NCBI RefSeq assembly: GCF_900184945.1
Contig: NZ_FXYF01000004.1
Span: 186,001 to 250,000, forward strand
From: Antarctobacter aquimaris
Lineage (GTDB): Bacteria; Pseudomonadota; Alphaproteobacteria; Rhodobacterales; Rhodobacteraceae
DNA: 64,000 nucleotides
Direction: 5' to 3'
Positions within the stretch are counted from its first letter, which is position 1, and every line of letters begins with the position of its first letter. Shown piece after piece: positions 37,849 through 46,283 of this stretch. The notes under the pieces were generated by a model. That model did not search any database and was not told the origin of the DNA. It saw nothing but the letters and a program-made list of their open reading frames with translations. The position numbers and the translations under genes are program-made.

Positions 37849-38532
37849 TCAGCGCCGCCGGATCCGCTCCAGCACCCGCGCCATGCCGCCCGGCGCGCGC
37901 AGCAAGGCCACGGCAAAGCCCACGACAAAGCCGGCGATATCCGCCACCCAGTCGTTGCCGCCGCCGAACAGCACGCCAAAGACCAGCTGCACCAGCAACA
38001 GCAGCCCGATCAGGGTAAAGGCGCGGATCTGCGGCGCCCCCTCGACCCCCAGCCGCATCCACAGCAGCAGGGTAAAGCCACCGATCAGCCCGTAGACCGG
38101 GGGAAAGGCGCCGATCAGCCAGGGATCGTCGGTCAGCAGGCCAAAGGCCAGCGCCCCCACGATGGTGGACAGGAAGAAGATCAGCACAAAGGTCAGCGCG
38201 CCCATCGCCTCGGTCACGATCTTGCCCATGGCCAGCAGAATCACCATGGCGAACAGCCCGTGCGAAAAACTGGCGTGCAGGAACGGATAGCTGACGAACC
38301 GCACCAGGTGCTCGGTGGGCCACAGCCCGTTGTCCAGCATCCAGTCAAAGGCGACCCCGGAAAACCCGTAGGTCTCGATCGCGCCGGTGCGCCAGCCCAC
38401 CGCGCCCGGCCCGCCCACCAGGCCCTGCGTGCCCAGCCAGAGCGTCAGTTCGATCCCCGCCAGGACAAGGAACAGCGCCACCACCACCGGCGGCAGCGGG
38501 TTCACCGGGGCTTCGTTGTGCGGATGCGTCAT
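37849..38532 (-). CDS. Rhomboid-family membrane protein lacking catalytic residues
   Basis: 227 aa, six or seven membrane helices. The rhomboid frame is unmistakable: [14 protein letters not shown] (residues 84-97) matches the HxxxxHxxxNM helix, [14 protein letters not shown] (140-153) the GxSG helix and [12 protein letters not shown] (195-206) the AHLGG helix. But the catalytic Ser is F143, the His is D198 and the oxyanion Asn is A95. It is therefore a pseudoprotease, perhaps binding and retaining membrane clients like iRhoms or derlins. AGAGGA precedes the ATG at 38532. Convergent with the PLD-like gene, divergent from trpS. Confidence 0.87.
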   Translation of the reverse strand: MTHPHNEAPVNPLPPVVVALFLVLAGIELTLWLGTQGLVGGPGAVGWRTGAIETYGFSGVAFDWMLDNGLWPTEHLVRFVSYPFLHASFSHGLFAMVILLAMGKIVTEAMGALTFVLIFFLSTIVGALAFGLLTDDPWLIGAFPPVYGLIGGFTLLLWMRLGVEGAPQIRAFTLIGLLLLVQLVFGVLFGGGNDWVADIAGFVVGFAVALLRAPGGMARVLERIRRR

Positions 38533-38605
38533 GCGGTCCTCTTTCTTGACGGTCACCGGTGGCATGGGTAAGCCAGCCGCGCAGGAATATCCACAGGGGA
38601 CCCCC

Positions 38606-39637
38606 ATGTCCGACGTTCAGCCGACCCAAGCCTTCACCCCGCGTGTCTTCTCGGGCATCCAGCCTTCGGGCGGGCTGACGCTGGGCAACTACCTCGGCGC
38701 GCTCAAGCGCTTTGCCGACAGCCAGGAAAAGGGCATCCAGTCGATCTACTGCATGGTCGACATGCATGCCATCACCAACGTCCTGAACGACCCCGAGGCG
38801 CTGCGCCGCAACACGCGCGAACTCTGCGCCGGCTTCATCGCCTCCGGGATCGATCCGGAACGCTCGATCCTGTTCAACCAGAGCCAGGTGCCCGAGCACG
38901 CCCAGCTGGCCTGGGTCTTCAACTGCGTGGCGCGCATGGGCTGGATGCAGCGCATGACCCAGTGGAAGGACAAGGCCGGCAAGAACGCGCAGAACGCCTC
39001 GCTGGGGCTGTTCGCCTACCCCGCGCTGATGGCCGCCGACATCCTGGTGTATCACGCCACCCACGTTCCCGTGGGCGAGGACCAGAAACAGCACCTCGAA
39101 CTGACCCGCGACATCGCGATCAAGTTCAACAACGACTTCGGCGTCGACTTCTTCCCGATCACCGAGCCGGTGATCGAAGGCGCGGCCACCCGCGTCATGT
39201 CGCTGCGCGACGGGTCGAAAAAGATGTCGAAATCCGATCCCTCGGACATGAGCCGGATCAACCTCACCGACGATGCCGACGCCATCGCGCTGAAGATCCG
39301 CAAGGCCAAGACCGACCCCGAACCGCTGCCCGAGACCGTCGAAGGGCTGGAAGGCCGCCCCGAGGCGCGCAACCTGGTCAACATCTACGCCGCCCTGGCC
39401 GACCTCACGGTCGAGCAGGTGATCGCCGAACACGCCGGCCAGCCCTTCGGCAGCTTCAAGCCCTCGCTGGCGGACCTCGCGGTGGCCAAGCTGGCGCCGA
39501 TCTCGACCGAGATGAAGCGCCTGACCCAGGAACCGCACGAGATCGACAGGATCCTCCGCCGCGGCTCCGAACGCGCGCGCGAGATCGCCGCGCCGATCCT
39601 GGCCAGGACCTACGAGATCGTCGGCATGGTGCGCTGA
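38606..39637 (+). CDS. trpS: Tryptophan-tRNA ligase
   Basis: 343 aa class I synthetase. [19 protein letters not shown] contains the HIGH-equivalent, [18 protein letters not shown] is the TrpRS dimer-core motif and KKMSKSDPS is the KMSKS loop. AGGGGAC precedes the ATG at 38606. Divergent from the rhomboid-like gene; no leader or tRNA-type control element is visible in the 73-base gap. Confidence 0.97.
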   Translation: MSDVQPTQAFTPRVFSGIQPSGGLTLGNYLGALKRFADSQEKGIQSIYCMVDMHAITNVLNDPEALRRNTRELCAGFIASGIDPERSILFNQSQVPEHAQLAWVFNCVARMGWMQRMTQWKDKAGKNAQNASLGLFAYPALMAADILVYHATHVPVGEDQKQHLELTRDIAIKFNNDFGVDFFPITEPVIEGAATRVMSLRDGSKKMSKSDPSDMSRINLTDDADAIALKIRKAKTDPEPLPETVEGLEGRPEARNLVNIYAALADLTVEQVIAEHAGQPFGSFKPSLADLAVAKLAPISTEMKRLTQEPHEIDRILRRGSERAREIAAPILARTYEIVGMVR

Positions 39638-39693
39638 CGCGGGGCAGGTCCGCGGTCGGACCGGATGCGCCAGGCGCGCTGACCCGAGTCACA

Positions 39694-39719
39694 ACAAAAA
39701 CGGGCGCCGGATGGCGCCC
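39694..39719 (-). terminator. Rho-independent terminator of the VPLPA-CTERM gene
   Basis: GGGCGCC-GGAT-GGCGCCC (39702-39719) is a perfect 7-bp stem and 4-base loop; on the minus strand it is followed by GTTTTTG. It serves the gene ending at 39757 and may also slow polymerase leaving trpS from the other side, although that side has no T-run. Confidence 0.85.
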
Positions 39720-39756
39720 GCCCATGTCTTCATGTCGCAGATCAGGGGGCCGTGCG

Positions 39757-40347
39757 TCAGCCGGTCTTGCGACGCCGCGCCGCAAACCCGAGGCCACCAA
39801 GGGCCACCAGCAACAGCGGAAGCGCGGCAGGCAGCGGAACCGGTGACATGTAGTCGATCGTCACGGAATAGGCCCCCGAGTTGTCCGAGAAAATGCCGTC
39901 ATTCTCGCCAAGGAACAGGTAGGCGCTGGCTGCGGTCGGCACGATCAACGTGGCCGATGTGCCGACAAAGAACGAATCGCCAATCGCGGTGATCGACGCC
40001 GAAGTCGAACTCCAGACCCCGATCATGGAGTAGACGCGCAGCCCGTTGAACAGGCCTGCAAAGCCATCTGCGTCCGTTGCCCCCGAACCGTTATCGACAA
40101 CCGACCCTGTCGCGATGCTCATCACCGGGCCGAGGGCCGCGAAATTGATGGCCCCGGAGGAACCCGAGATCGCGGTTACATCATTTCCCCGGCCGGTCAC
40201 ATCGACACTGAGGCCGTTGTTGGACGATCCCCAGTTGGTGTAATAGATGTTGTCCGTGCCCTGCACCAAGGCGGTGACGGTGGCGCTCGAGGCGCTCTGC
40301 GCGACCAAGGCCCCACAAAGCGCAAGTGCTGCTGCAAGTAGCTTCAT
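39757..40347 (-). CDS. VPLPA-CTERM sorted extracellular protein
   Basis: 196 aa. Signal peptide (MKLLAAALALCGALVAQSASS), a beta-rich body of ~145 residues, then VPLPAALPLLLVALGGLGFA followed by ARRRKTG: the rhodobacterial variant of the PEP-CTERM sorting signal (motif, helix, basic tail), recognised by an exosortase. The segment AYLFLGENDGIFSDNSGAYS looks like the calcium- or sugar-binding edge of lectin-like domains, so a surface carbohydrate-binding role is possible. GGGGGAT before the ATG at 40347; its own terminator follows. No exosortase gene in the window. Confidence 0.88.
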   Translation of the reverse strand: MKLLAAALALCGALVAQSASSATVTALVQGTDNIYYTNWGSSNNGLSVDVTGRGNDVTAISGSSGAINFAALGPVMSIATGSVVDNGSGATDADGFAGLFNGLRVYSMIGVWSSTSASITAIGDSFFVGTSATLIVPTAASAYLFLGENDGIFSDNSGAYSVTIDYMSPVPLPAALPLLLVALGGLGFAARRRKTG

Positions 40348-40753
40348 CAATCATCCCCCAATATCCACAGTGATGGAAAGGTCATCCGCCGAAGGCAGTC
40401 CCTTCGGGACGCGTGCTTTCCATGAACCCGCTTTTCAGGCATTCCGGATCCCCTCTGCGTGATCGGGACCGCCTAGATACCTCATGAGAAGTATACCCGC
40501 ACCCTGGCACCCTGTATACGGGAAATTTCGCCACGTTCGGACAGGGCGCCTGGTGGCCTGAGACCGGCCTCGCGCAACCCAGGCGGATGCGACCCGTTTG
40601 GGCCGGGTTCCGCTGGTGAACGACGCAGGATTTCCGACACGCCCAAGATGCGGGCAAGGACGTCTTGGGACACGGCCCTCCCGTTTTGTACAAAAAGACA
40701 TTTTTCGCGTACAAGACGTACAAAACGTACAAGTGCGCCGCCGCGCCAAGGGC
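40348..40753. other. 406-base intergenic region upstream of the VPLPA-CTERM gene
   Basis: No convincing gene. Several overlapping open frames on both strands lack family sequence, ribosome-binding sites and normal codon use. The region is noticeably richer in A and T around 40680-40735, where GTACAA repeats cluster, and carries two GTATAC palindromes (40491-40496 and 40514-40519). It presumably holds the promoter and operators of the VPLPA-CTERM gene, whose RNA would be read leftwards. Confidence 0.5.
40684..40732. repeat. Iteron-like GTACAA cluster
   Basis: A perfect palindrome TTTTGTACAAAA (40684-40695) is followed by three CGTACAA units at 40708, 40717 and 40726, exactly nine bases apart. 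On the minus strand they read TTGTACG. The clean spacing on an A/T-rich patch suggests a regulator-binding array for the gene at 40347, about 340 bases away, though no protein can be named. Confidence 0.6.
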
Positions 40754-41152
40754 TCAGGCCGGGGCCGGTCCGGCGGCGTCGTCGTCGGGGTCGGCACGCC
40801 GCACCCAGGCCCGCGCGGCGTCCAGGTCCTGCATCGCGAATGTCCGCATCCGGGTCGAGATCACCGCCCCCGCGGCCTTCACCACCGGGCTCATCCAGCC
40901 GATGTCCGACACGACGGCAACATGGCTGATGTGGCGCAGGTTGCGCAGGTCGAACTTCAACCCCGGCAGCAGGATCGACGGATCGAAGGTGGGAACGTTC
41001 TGCACCACCTCGATCATCCGCACCGTCCCGTGCCGGTCAATAAAGGCCTGCAATTGCTCCACAATCTGCAAGTAGTCGGCCTGGCTGATGTGCCCGGTGA
41101 CGTGGAATTCGACCACACTGGCGGCGTCGTCCTCGTGGTATTCGATGCTCAT
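40754..41152 (-). CDS. STAS/SEC14 (SpoIIAA-like) domain protein
   Basis: 132 aa, one SpoIIAA-like domain: VVEFHVTGHISQADYLQIVE, LLPGLKFDLRNLRHISHVAV and AVISTRMRTFAMQDLDAARA are the strand-helix repeats of the family. Function unknown; such proteins may bind lipids or small hydrophobic ligands or act as partner-switch factors. GAGGGG before the ATG at 41152 fixes the start; upstream in-frame codons encode arginine-rich non-family sequence. Monocistronic. Confidence 0.82.
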   Translation of the reverse strand: MSIEYHEDDAASVVEFHVTGHISQADYLQIVEQLQAFIDRHGTVRMIEVVQNVPTFDPSILLPGLKFDLRNLRHISHVAVVSDIGWMSPVVKAAGAVISTRMRTFAMQDLDAARAWVRRADPDDDAAGPAPA

Positions 41153-41294
41153 GGTGCGCCCCTCCCGGCGTCCAGACTGGCCGCCAGGAGACCCGCAGGC
41201 AAGGCCGGGCTTCCGCCCGGCGGAAACCCGCCACGCCATGATCCGACCCGGGCGCATACGCCCAAACCCCTTGTTTCGTTGACGAATATCCGGC

Positions 41295-41942
41295 TCAGTG
41301 CGTCGCGCGCCCCGCCGCGATCCGCGCCGCAAGGCGCAGCGCATGGGTCGGGTCGGTCGCCGCCACCGGCAGCACCGGGTCATAGGCGGCGCGGATGACA
41401 TCGGCGATGTCGGGCCGCAGGATCACCGCGCCGCCCGGCGCCTGCGCCAGCGGCGAACGGTCGGCAAAGGCGCGGTCCGACCACAGCAGGATCGACTGCA
41501 CCACCTGGCTCAGCGCCAGCGTCTCGGCCGAAACCTGGCCCAGATCCGCGTCCATCCGCAGCAGGATGAAACAGGCGCGGATGCCGCCCTGCGGATCAAA
41601 GCGGAACACCCGGTACTGGTTTGCCCCCACCTGTTCGAGCCGCGCCACCAGCGGCTCCAGCCCGTCGATCAGCCGCCCCAGGTCGGGCACCGCCAGCAGC
41701 TCCTGCCACTCGCGGAAGAAAAAGACCATGACGTTGGCGCCCAGCTCCGGGTCGGTCTCGGCCATCTGGTGCCCCGCCAGCGCACAGACCGCCTCGAACG
41801 CCCCCTTGACCACCTTCAGCGTGTCGTCCTCGACCCCGAAGACGATCGGCGCCAACGGCCGCCCCCAGCGCGCGCAGAGGTAGCTGCCGTCCGACCGCGT
41901 GAACAGCGGCGCGATCTCTTCGGGGGGCAGGTCCTGCGGCAT
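41295..41942 (-). CDS. Conserved hypothetical protein
   Basis: 215 aa soluble protein that I do not recognise. Starts MPQDLPPEEIAPLFTRSDGS; middle part has a VVKGAFEAVCALAGHQMAET helix and a VMVFFFREWQELL strand-helix; the end is alanine-rich. No signal peptide or membrane segment. Codon use is normal for the region, so I accept it as a gene. It faces away from the SecD-head-like gene and is followed by the SpoIIAA-like gene after a 142-base gap. Confidence 0.75.
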   Translation of the reverse strand: MPQDLPPEEIAPLFTRSDGSYLCARWGRPLAPIVFGVEDDTLKVVKGAFEAVCALAGHQMAETDPELGANVMVFFFREWQELLAVPDLGRLIDGLEPLVARLEQVGANQYRVFRFDPQGGIRACFILLRMDADLGQVSAETLALSQVVQSILLWSDRAFADRSPLAQAPGGAVILRPDIADVIRAAYDPVLPVAATDPTHALRLAARIAAGRATH

Positions 41943-42061
41943 GGCGTTTCGTCTCTTGTCAGATGTCGTGTATCATCGGGTGGCGATCTGCCCGAAATCC
42001 CGCCGAAAGGCAAACAATTCAGACACATCGGCAAGGACGCCGCCCGCCACAGGAGGCCGCA

Positions 42062-42463
42062 ATGCCCGCACCGACACGCCCCTGCATCCTGGCTATCGCG
42101 CTGGTCCTGGCACCGGCCTGCGGCTTTGCCGCCTGCGAAGACGACCCGGGCCGCGTCGCGCTCACCTCCGGAGAACGGAGCGAAACCATCGCCCTGGCCA
42201 CGGCCGCGCCGGGGTTCGGGCGAACCGGGGATGCGGTTCTGGACGTGTCGCTTTGCGAGACCAGCGCCGCGGTCCTTGCCGAGATGACCGGCGCTGCAAT
42301 TGGTCAGCAGATGTCGCTCGACATCGACGGCGCCCCGGTCTGGAGCGCCGTGGTGGTCGAGCCGATCCTGGGCGGCCGCCTGCAGATTTCCGGCGCGTTC
42401 ACCGGGGAGGAGGTCGAGGAAAAGGCCCGCCTGCTGCGCGAGGCGGCACGCCTGGACGACTGA
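42062..42463 (+). CDS. Small secreted protein with a SecD/SecDF P1-head-like domain
   Basis: 133 aa. Signal peptide (residues 1-~23, ending PACGFA), then a single ~105-residue domain. IGQQMSLDIDGAPVWSAVVV followed by EPILGGRLQISGAFTGEEVE matches the head of the periplasmic P1 domain of SecD (GQxxAIVLDG...PVIxExIxGGxxxISGxFT). It has no membrane helices of its own, so it may be a free periplasmic relative. AGGAGG precedes the ATG at perfect distance. Its stop is two bases from the ruvB stop on the other strand. Confidence 0.82.
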   Translation: MPAPTRPCILAIALVLAPACGFAACEDDPGRVALTSGERSETIALATAAPGFGRTGDAVLDVSLCETSAAVLAEMTGAAIGQQMSLDIDGAPVWSAVVVEPILGGRLQISGAFTGEEVEEKARLLREAARLDD

Positions 42464-42465
42464 GG

Positions 42466-43494
42466 TCAGCCGTCAAAAAGGTCGGTCTGCCCGGGCAGCC
42501 GGGGTGCCGCCATGCCAAGGTGCGTCCAGGCCTTCTGCGCCAGCATCCGGCCGCGCGGTGTGCGCTGGATCAGCCCCTGTTGCAGCAGGAAGGGCTCCAC
42601 CACCTCTTCCAGCGCGTCGCGGCTTTCCGACAGCGCGGCGGACAGCGTCTCGATCCCCACCGGACCGCCGGCGTAGTTCTCGGCGATCAGCCGCAGATAA
42701 CGGCGGTCGGCGCCGTCCAGGCCCAGTTCGTCAACCCCCAGCCGGGTCAGCGCGTTGTCGGCCAGCGCGCGGGTGACCACGCCGTTGCCCTCGACCACGG
42801 CAAAATCCACCACCCGGCGCAGCAGCCGCCCGGCGATGCGCGGCGTGCCCCGCGCCCGCCGCGCGATCTCCAGCGCGCCGTCGCCCTCGACCCGCACGCC
42901 CAGCTTGACCGCGTTGCCGGCGACGATCGTCTCAAGCTCGGGGATGGTGTAGAAATTCAGCCGCGTCGGGATGCCGAAGCGGTCGCGCAGCGGCGTCGTC
43001 AGCAGGCCCAGCCGGGTGGTCGCCCCGACCAGCGTGAAGGGCTGCAACTCGATCCGCACGGTGCGCGCTGCCGGTCCTTCGCCGATCACGAGGTCCAGCT
43101 CGTAGTCCTCCATCGCCGGGTACAGGACCTCTTCCACCGCCGCGTTCAGGCGGTGGATCTCGTCGATGAACAGCACGTCGTTGCGTTCCAGGTTGGTCAG
43201 GATCGCGGCCAGGTCGCCGGCCTTGGCCAGCACCGGGCCCGAGGTCATGCGAAACCCGACCCCCAGCTCGCGCGCCATGATCTGCGCCAGCGTCGTCTTG
43301 CCCAGCCCCGGCGGGCCGTGGAACAGCGTGTGGTCCATCGCCTCGCCCCGCTGGCGGGCGCTGTCGATGAAGACCCGCAGGTTGGCGCGCGCCTCGGCCT
43401 GGCCGATGAAATCCATCAGCATCTGCGGTCGCAAGGCGCGGTCGCGGTCTTCCGGTTGGGGTTCGGGGCGCAGGGTGGGATCGGACGATGTCAT
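42466..43494 (-). CDS. ruvB: Holliday junction branch-migration ATPase RuvB
   Basis: 342 aa AAA+ motor that drives branch migration with RuvA. Walker [16 protein letters not shown] near residue 60, Walker [11 protein letters not shown], sensor [20 protein letters not shown], arginine-rich [12 protein letters not shown] and the winged-helix end [15 protein letters not shown]. The ATG at 43494 opens [10 protein letters not shown], as in relatives. It is last in a ruvC-ruvA-two small genes-ruvB order. Confidence 0.97.
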   Translation of the reverse strand: MTSSDPTLRPEPQPEDRDRALRPQMLMDFIGQAEARANLRVFIDSARQRGEAMDHTLFHGPPGLGKTTLAQIMARELGVGFRMTSGPVLAKAGDLAAILTNLERNDVLFIDEIHRLNAAVEEVLYPAMEDYELDLVIGEGPAARTVRIELQPFTLVGATTRLGLLTTPLRDRFGIPTRLNFYTIPELETIVAGNAVKLGVRVEGDGALEIARRARGTPRIAGRLLRRVVDFAVVEGNGVVTRALADNALTRLGVDELGLDGADRRYLRLIAENYAGGPVGIETLSAALSESRDALEEVVEPFLLQQGLIQRTPRGRMLAQKAWTHLGMAAPRLPGQTDLFDG

Positions 43495-43513
43495 GGGTGC
43501 CTCGGCGCCTGCT

Positions 43514-44119
43514 TTAGGGGGACGTGTCGAGGTCCCGGATGGCCCTGGCCCGCGACAGGCGCGCCGCAAGGCGCCAGCCGGAGGTGGAGCCGTCGAATAC
43601 CCGGTCGTCATAGACCATCGCGTAGAGACGTTCCAGTTCGGGGCGTCGTGCACCCCCAAGCGGCACATCGAACAGGTCCGATCCGGCATAGGCCGCGCCG
43701 ATGGCCCGCTTGTAGGCGCCGGGCGGCCAGAACGTGCCCTCGGTCGAGCGCGCGTCGTCCAGCCAGAGCGCGCCGATCAGCGTCGCGACCGCGCCGCTCA
43801 GGACACCGGACACCGCCTTGACCGTGTCGGCGTCGATGCCGGTGGCAAGACCCGCAACCCATCCCGGCACGACGCCCGACAGGGCGACGCCGCCATAGAC
43901 GGCCGTGGCGCTGCTGAGAATAACCAGCGCGTAGCCGCTCAACCCCAGCCAGACCGCAAGGATCGGGCGGGACCGCACCAGGCCCGGCCAGACGCGCGAC
44001 ACGGCGAAAACCGCCACCAGCGGCAGACCCAGCCACCAGAGGGCGGACCACCACGGCAGGAACAGGGCCATCAGCGCCCCGAGCAGGACCGATGCGAAGA
44101 CAAGGATCGCCTCGAACAT
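43514..44119 (-). CDS. Hypothetical membrane protein within the ruv cluster
   Basis: 201 aa. Two hydrophobic helices at the start ([20 protein letters not shown] and [14 protein letters not shown]), a third at ~55-80 ([20 protein letters not shown]) and a fourth near 103-118, then a soluble tail ending [13 protein letters not shown]. No known family. It starts two bases after the stop of the 98-aa gene (TGA-G-ATG), so the two are made together, and ends 20 bases before ruvB. No obvious link to recombination. Confidence 0.72.
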   Translation of the reverse strand: MFEAILVFASVLLGALMALFLPWWSALWWLGLPLVAVFAVSRVWPGLVRSRPILAVWLGLSGYALVILSSATAVYGGVALSGVVPGWVAGLATGIDADTVKAVSGVLSGAVATLIGALWLDDARSTEGTFWPPGAYKRAIGAAYAGSDLFDVPLGGARRPELERLYAMVYDDRVFDGSTSGWRLAARLSRARAIRDLDTSP

Positions 44120-44120
44120 C

Positions 44121-44417
44121 TCACTTCACCCGTTTGCGCCCATGCCATTCGTGGTAGGGGTCATGCCCGCAGCGCGTGACCAGGTCTCCGCCTTCGCCGG
44201 CACTGACTTCGAAGATCTGGCTGGGCGGCGCAGCGAGCCGGCAACCCGCCCCCATCGAACGCAAGGCCCGTCCAAGGACAAGAGTGGCAGCCAGATCTGC
44301 CGACACGGCGTCCCGCTTTGCAGGCGCCCCGCGATCCAGGGCGTGACGCAGACGCCGCAAATTCTCGTCGTCGGGTTTTGCGAATTCGATACCCTCGAAC
44401 AGGTCGTTCTCGGCCAT
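44121..44417 (-). CDS. Small hypothetical protein within the ruv cluster
   Basis: 98 aa, hydrophilic. N-terminus MAENDLFEGIEFAKPDDENL, middle DAVSADLAATLVLGRALRSM, end CGHDPYHEWHGRKRVK. Not recognised. GAGGTGAGGTC before the ATG at 44417 is a plausible ribosome-binding site, and the close spacing to the following membrane-protein gene supports real expression. The gap to ruvA is 69 bases. Confidence 0.6.
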   Translation of the reverse strand: MAENDLFEGIEFAKPDDENLRRLRHALDRGAPAKRDAVSADLAATLVLGRALRSMGAGCRLAAPPSQIFEVSAGEGGDLVTRCGHDPYHEWHGRKRVK

Positions 44418-44486
44418 GACCTCACCTCGGCTCCGGTTGTCGCATGTTGCAACCATGCCGCCACCCGGCCGTTCTGGGAACCCCCG

Positions 44487-45149
44487 TCACTGCCGCGGCG
44501 CCAGCAGGCGCAACGCGGCGCGGATCAGATCGGCGGTCTCGGCCTCGGGAGCCGCACCCGCCGCCTCGGCCACGGCGCCCGCCGCGTCTGACGGAGCATA
44601 GCCCAGGTTGCCCAGCGCCGACAGCGCCTCGGCCTGCGCGTTGGAGCGTGCGGGCGCGGCCGGTTGCGACACCTTCGGCGCCGTGCCCGGCGCTGTCGGC
44701 TCGATCACCTCGCCCCCCGAGGGCGCCGTGACGCCCATGGCCATGACCATCGGCGCCTTGTCCTTCAACTCCATCACCACGCGCTGCGCCGTCTTGGGGC
44801 CGATCCCGCGCGCCGCCTTGATCGCCGACCAGTCGCCCAGCGCCAGCGCGCGGCTGACGCCGTCCGGCCCCAGCGCGCCCAGGATCGCCAGCGCCGCCTT
44901 GGCGCCGACCCCCTGTACCGACATCAGCAGGCGGAACCATTCCTTTTCCACCAGCGTGGGAAAGCCGAAGAGTTGCAGCAGGTCCTCGCGCACCAGCAGG
45001 TCGGTGTAGAGCGCCGTCGCCTCGCCCGGTCCGGGCAAGCCGGCGCGCACCCGGTCGCTGCAATGGACGACATAGCCGACGCCGTTGGTGTCGATCAGGA
45101 CGTGATCCTCGCCATGGTAGACGATCCGCCCGGCGATGCGCCCGATCAT
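44487..45149 (-). CDS. ruvA: Holliday junction DNA-binding protein RuvA
   Basis: 220 aa. Binds four-way junctions and recruits RuvB. N-terminal OB fold ([20 protein letters not shown]), two helix-hairpin-helix motifs ([13 protein letters not shown] near 76 and [13 protein letters not shown] near 111), a flexible Pro/Ala linker and a C-terminal RuvB-binding helix bundle ([20 protein letters not shown]). The ATG at 45149 overlaps the ruvC stop by four bases. Confidence 0.96.
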   Translation of the reverse strand: MIGRIAGRIVYHGEDHVLIDTNGVGYVVHCSDRVRAGLPGPGEATALYTDLLVREDLLQLFGFPTLVEKEWFRLLMSVQGVGAKAALAILGALGPDGVSRALALGDWSAIKAARGIGPKTAQRVVMELKDKAPMVMAMGVTAPSGGEVIEPTAPGTAPKVSQPAAPARSNAQAEALSALGNLGYAPSDAAGAVAEAAGAAPEAETADLIRAALRLLAPRQ

Positions 45150-45640
45150 GCCTGCACCTTGATCTTCATCCGGCGGCTGCCGATGTGGTGCGCGTGGCAA
45201 ATCGCCACCGCAAGCGCGTCCGCCGCGTCCGGCCCGGCCGGGTTTGCGCCCGGCAGTTGCAGGCCGACCATGTGTTCGACCTGGTGTTTTTCCGCATGGC
45301 CCACGCCGACCACCGTTTTCTTGACGGAGTTTGGGGCGTATTCGCCGATCGGCAGGCCGAACTGCGCCGGCACCAGCAGGGCGATGGCCCGCGCCTGGCC
45401 CAGCTTCAGCGTGCCCGCCCCGTCGCGGTTGACGAAGGTATGTTCGACCGCGGCCTCGTCCGGCATCATCCGGTGGAACACCGCCGTCAGCAGGGTATGC
45501 AGGTTCAGCAGGCGTTCGGCCAGTTCGGTGCCGCCCGGCTTGCACAGCCCGTTGGCGACATGCCTGAGTCGGCTGCCCTCGACCTCGATCACCCCCCAAC
45601 CTAGGGTCCGAAGGCCCGGATCGATGCCCAATATCCGCAT
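45146..45640 (-). CDS. ruvC: Crossover junction endodeoxyribonuclease RuvC
   Basis: 164 aa resolvase that cuts Holliday junctions. RNase H-fold acidic residues are visible in [17 protein letters not shown] (D7), [20 protein letters not shown] (E67 region) and [15 protein letters not shown] (D140 region). Heads the ruv cluster and is translationally coupled to ruvA. A near-LexA box 35 bases upstream may place it in the SOS response. Confidence 0.96.
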   Translation of the reverse strand: MRILGIDPGLRTLGWGVIEVEGSRLRHVANGLCKPGGTELAERLLNLHTLLTAVFHRMMPDEAAVEHTFVNRDGAGTLKLGQARAIALLVPAQFGLPIGEYAPNSVKKTVVGVGHAEKHQVEHMVGLQLPGANPAGPDAADALAVAICHAHHIGSRRMKIKVQA

Positions 45641-45674
45641 GATGCCCGCTCTTGTTGTTTTTCAGACACGGCTA

Positions 45675-45689
45675 GCACGAAAGGCGAAC
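45675..45689 (-). promoter_or_regulatory. Possible LexA (SOS) box of ruvC
   Basis: On the minus strand GTTC-GCCTTTC-GTGC, seven of eight bases of the alphaproteobacterial LexA site GTTC-N7-GTTC. It overlaps the spacer of a candidate promoter (TTGGCT, 17 bases, CTAGCC) that would start about 25-30 bases before the ruvC ATG, a good place for repression. Confidence 0.3.
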
Positions 45690-45881
45690 AAAAGCCAAGG
45701 TTAATGCGCCGCGGCCGGTTTGCGACACGGCTTTCCCGACAGCGACACGCGCGGTCCGATAACGCCGCCCCGGGTTCCGAAAACGACCCCCGGAAAGGCG
45801 GATTTTCGCTGATTTTTCAGTAAGGTTAACGAGATTCGCTGCTATGCAGAAAACGCATGTGACCCTTGCAGAAATTTCGAC

Positions 45882-45910
45882 TTGCCGCACCCCTGCGCCC
45901 AACCTATGTG
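45882..45910 (+). promoter_or_regulatory. Candidate sigma-70 promoter of the DUF1127 gene
   Basis: TTGCCG (45882-45887), 17 bases, TATGTG (45905-45910). Would give a leader of roughly 38 bases ending with a strong AAGGAGA site before the ATG at 45955. Confidence 0.4.
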
Positions 45911-45954
45911 CGGTTTCAGAACGAACGCACCCCCTGACTTCAAGGAGACCAGCG

Positions 45955-46155
45955 ATGGCCGCTTATGACCTTCACCGCCCGCACGCTTCGGGCTCCGCCG
46001 CCCGCATCGGTGGCATTTTCACCACCGCTGTCAGCGCCTTTGCCGCGTGGAATGACGCGCGCCTGACCCGCAACAGCCTCGCGTCGCTGACGGACCGCGA
46101 ACTGGACGATATCGGCCTGCACCGCGGCGACATCGACAACGTCACGTTCCGCTGA
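45955..46155 (+). CDS. DUF1127 small protein
   Basis: 66 aa. The C-terminal 40 residues hold the YjiS-type DUF1127 motif: LASLTDRELDDIGLHRGDID. The N-terminus (MAAYDLHRPHASGSAARIGG) is variable in the family. Such proteins in Rhodobacter (e.g. CcaF1) and Agrobacterium act in RNA maturation, phosphate and stress responses; some are under RpoH/RpoE control. AAGGAGA at eight bases sets the ATG. Monocistronic with a strong terminator. Confidence 0.92.
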   Translation: MAAYDLHRPHASGSAARIGGIFTTAVSAFAAWNDARLTRNSLASLTDRELDDIGLHRGDIDNVTFR

Positions 46156-46216
46156 CACGGCACCGCGACGGCGGACCGGGCACCCCGGCCGCCGACCGGC
46201 GGATGTGCGACACACG

Positions 46217-46260
46217 CAAAAAAACGACCGCGCCTCAGCCGAGACGCGGTCGTTTCATTT
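46217..46260. terminator. Bidirectional rho-independent terminator
   Basis: AAACGACCGCG (46222-46232) and CGCGGTCGTTT (46245-46255) form an 11-bp stem with a 12-base loop. The plus side continues TTTCATTTT and the minus side has seven Ts. It separates the DUF1127 gene from the convergent membrane-protein gene. Confidence 0.92.
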
Positions 46261-46283
46261 TCGGGCTTTCTCCAGGCGGAGTG

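Larger units (their letters stand above)
45641..45954. other. 314-base divergent promoter region between ruvC and the DUF1127 gene
   Basis: No gene seen. It contains the candidate LexA box for ruvC, a candidate promoter for the DUF1127 gene, a GANTC site (GATTC, 45833-45837) and an A/T-rich patch around 45800-45840. Short in-frame upstream codons before DUF1127 have no ribosome-binding site and are not part of the family. Confidence 0.5.

Noticed and set aside
40382..40797. Overlapping minus-strand frames of 63-120 codons in the VPLPA upstream region
   Set aside because: Rich in Arg, Pro and Cys with no ribosome-binding site or recognisable domain. A short HTH-like string (LARILGVSEILRR) was considered but its context is not that of a DNA-binding domain.
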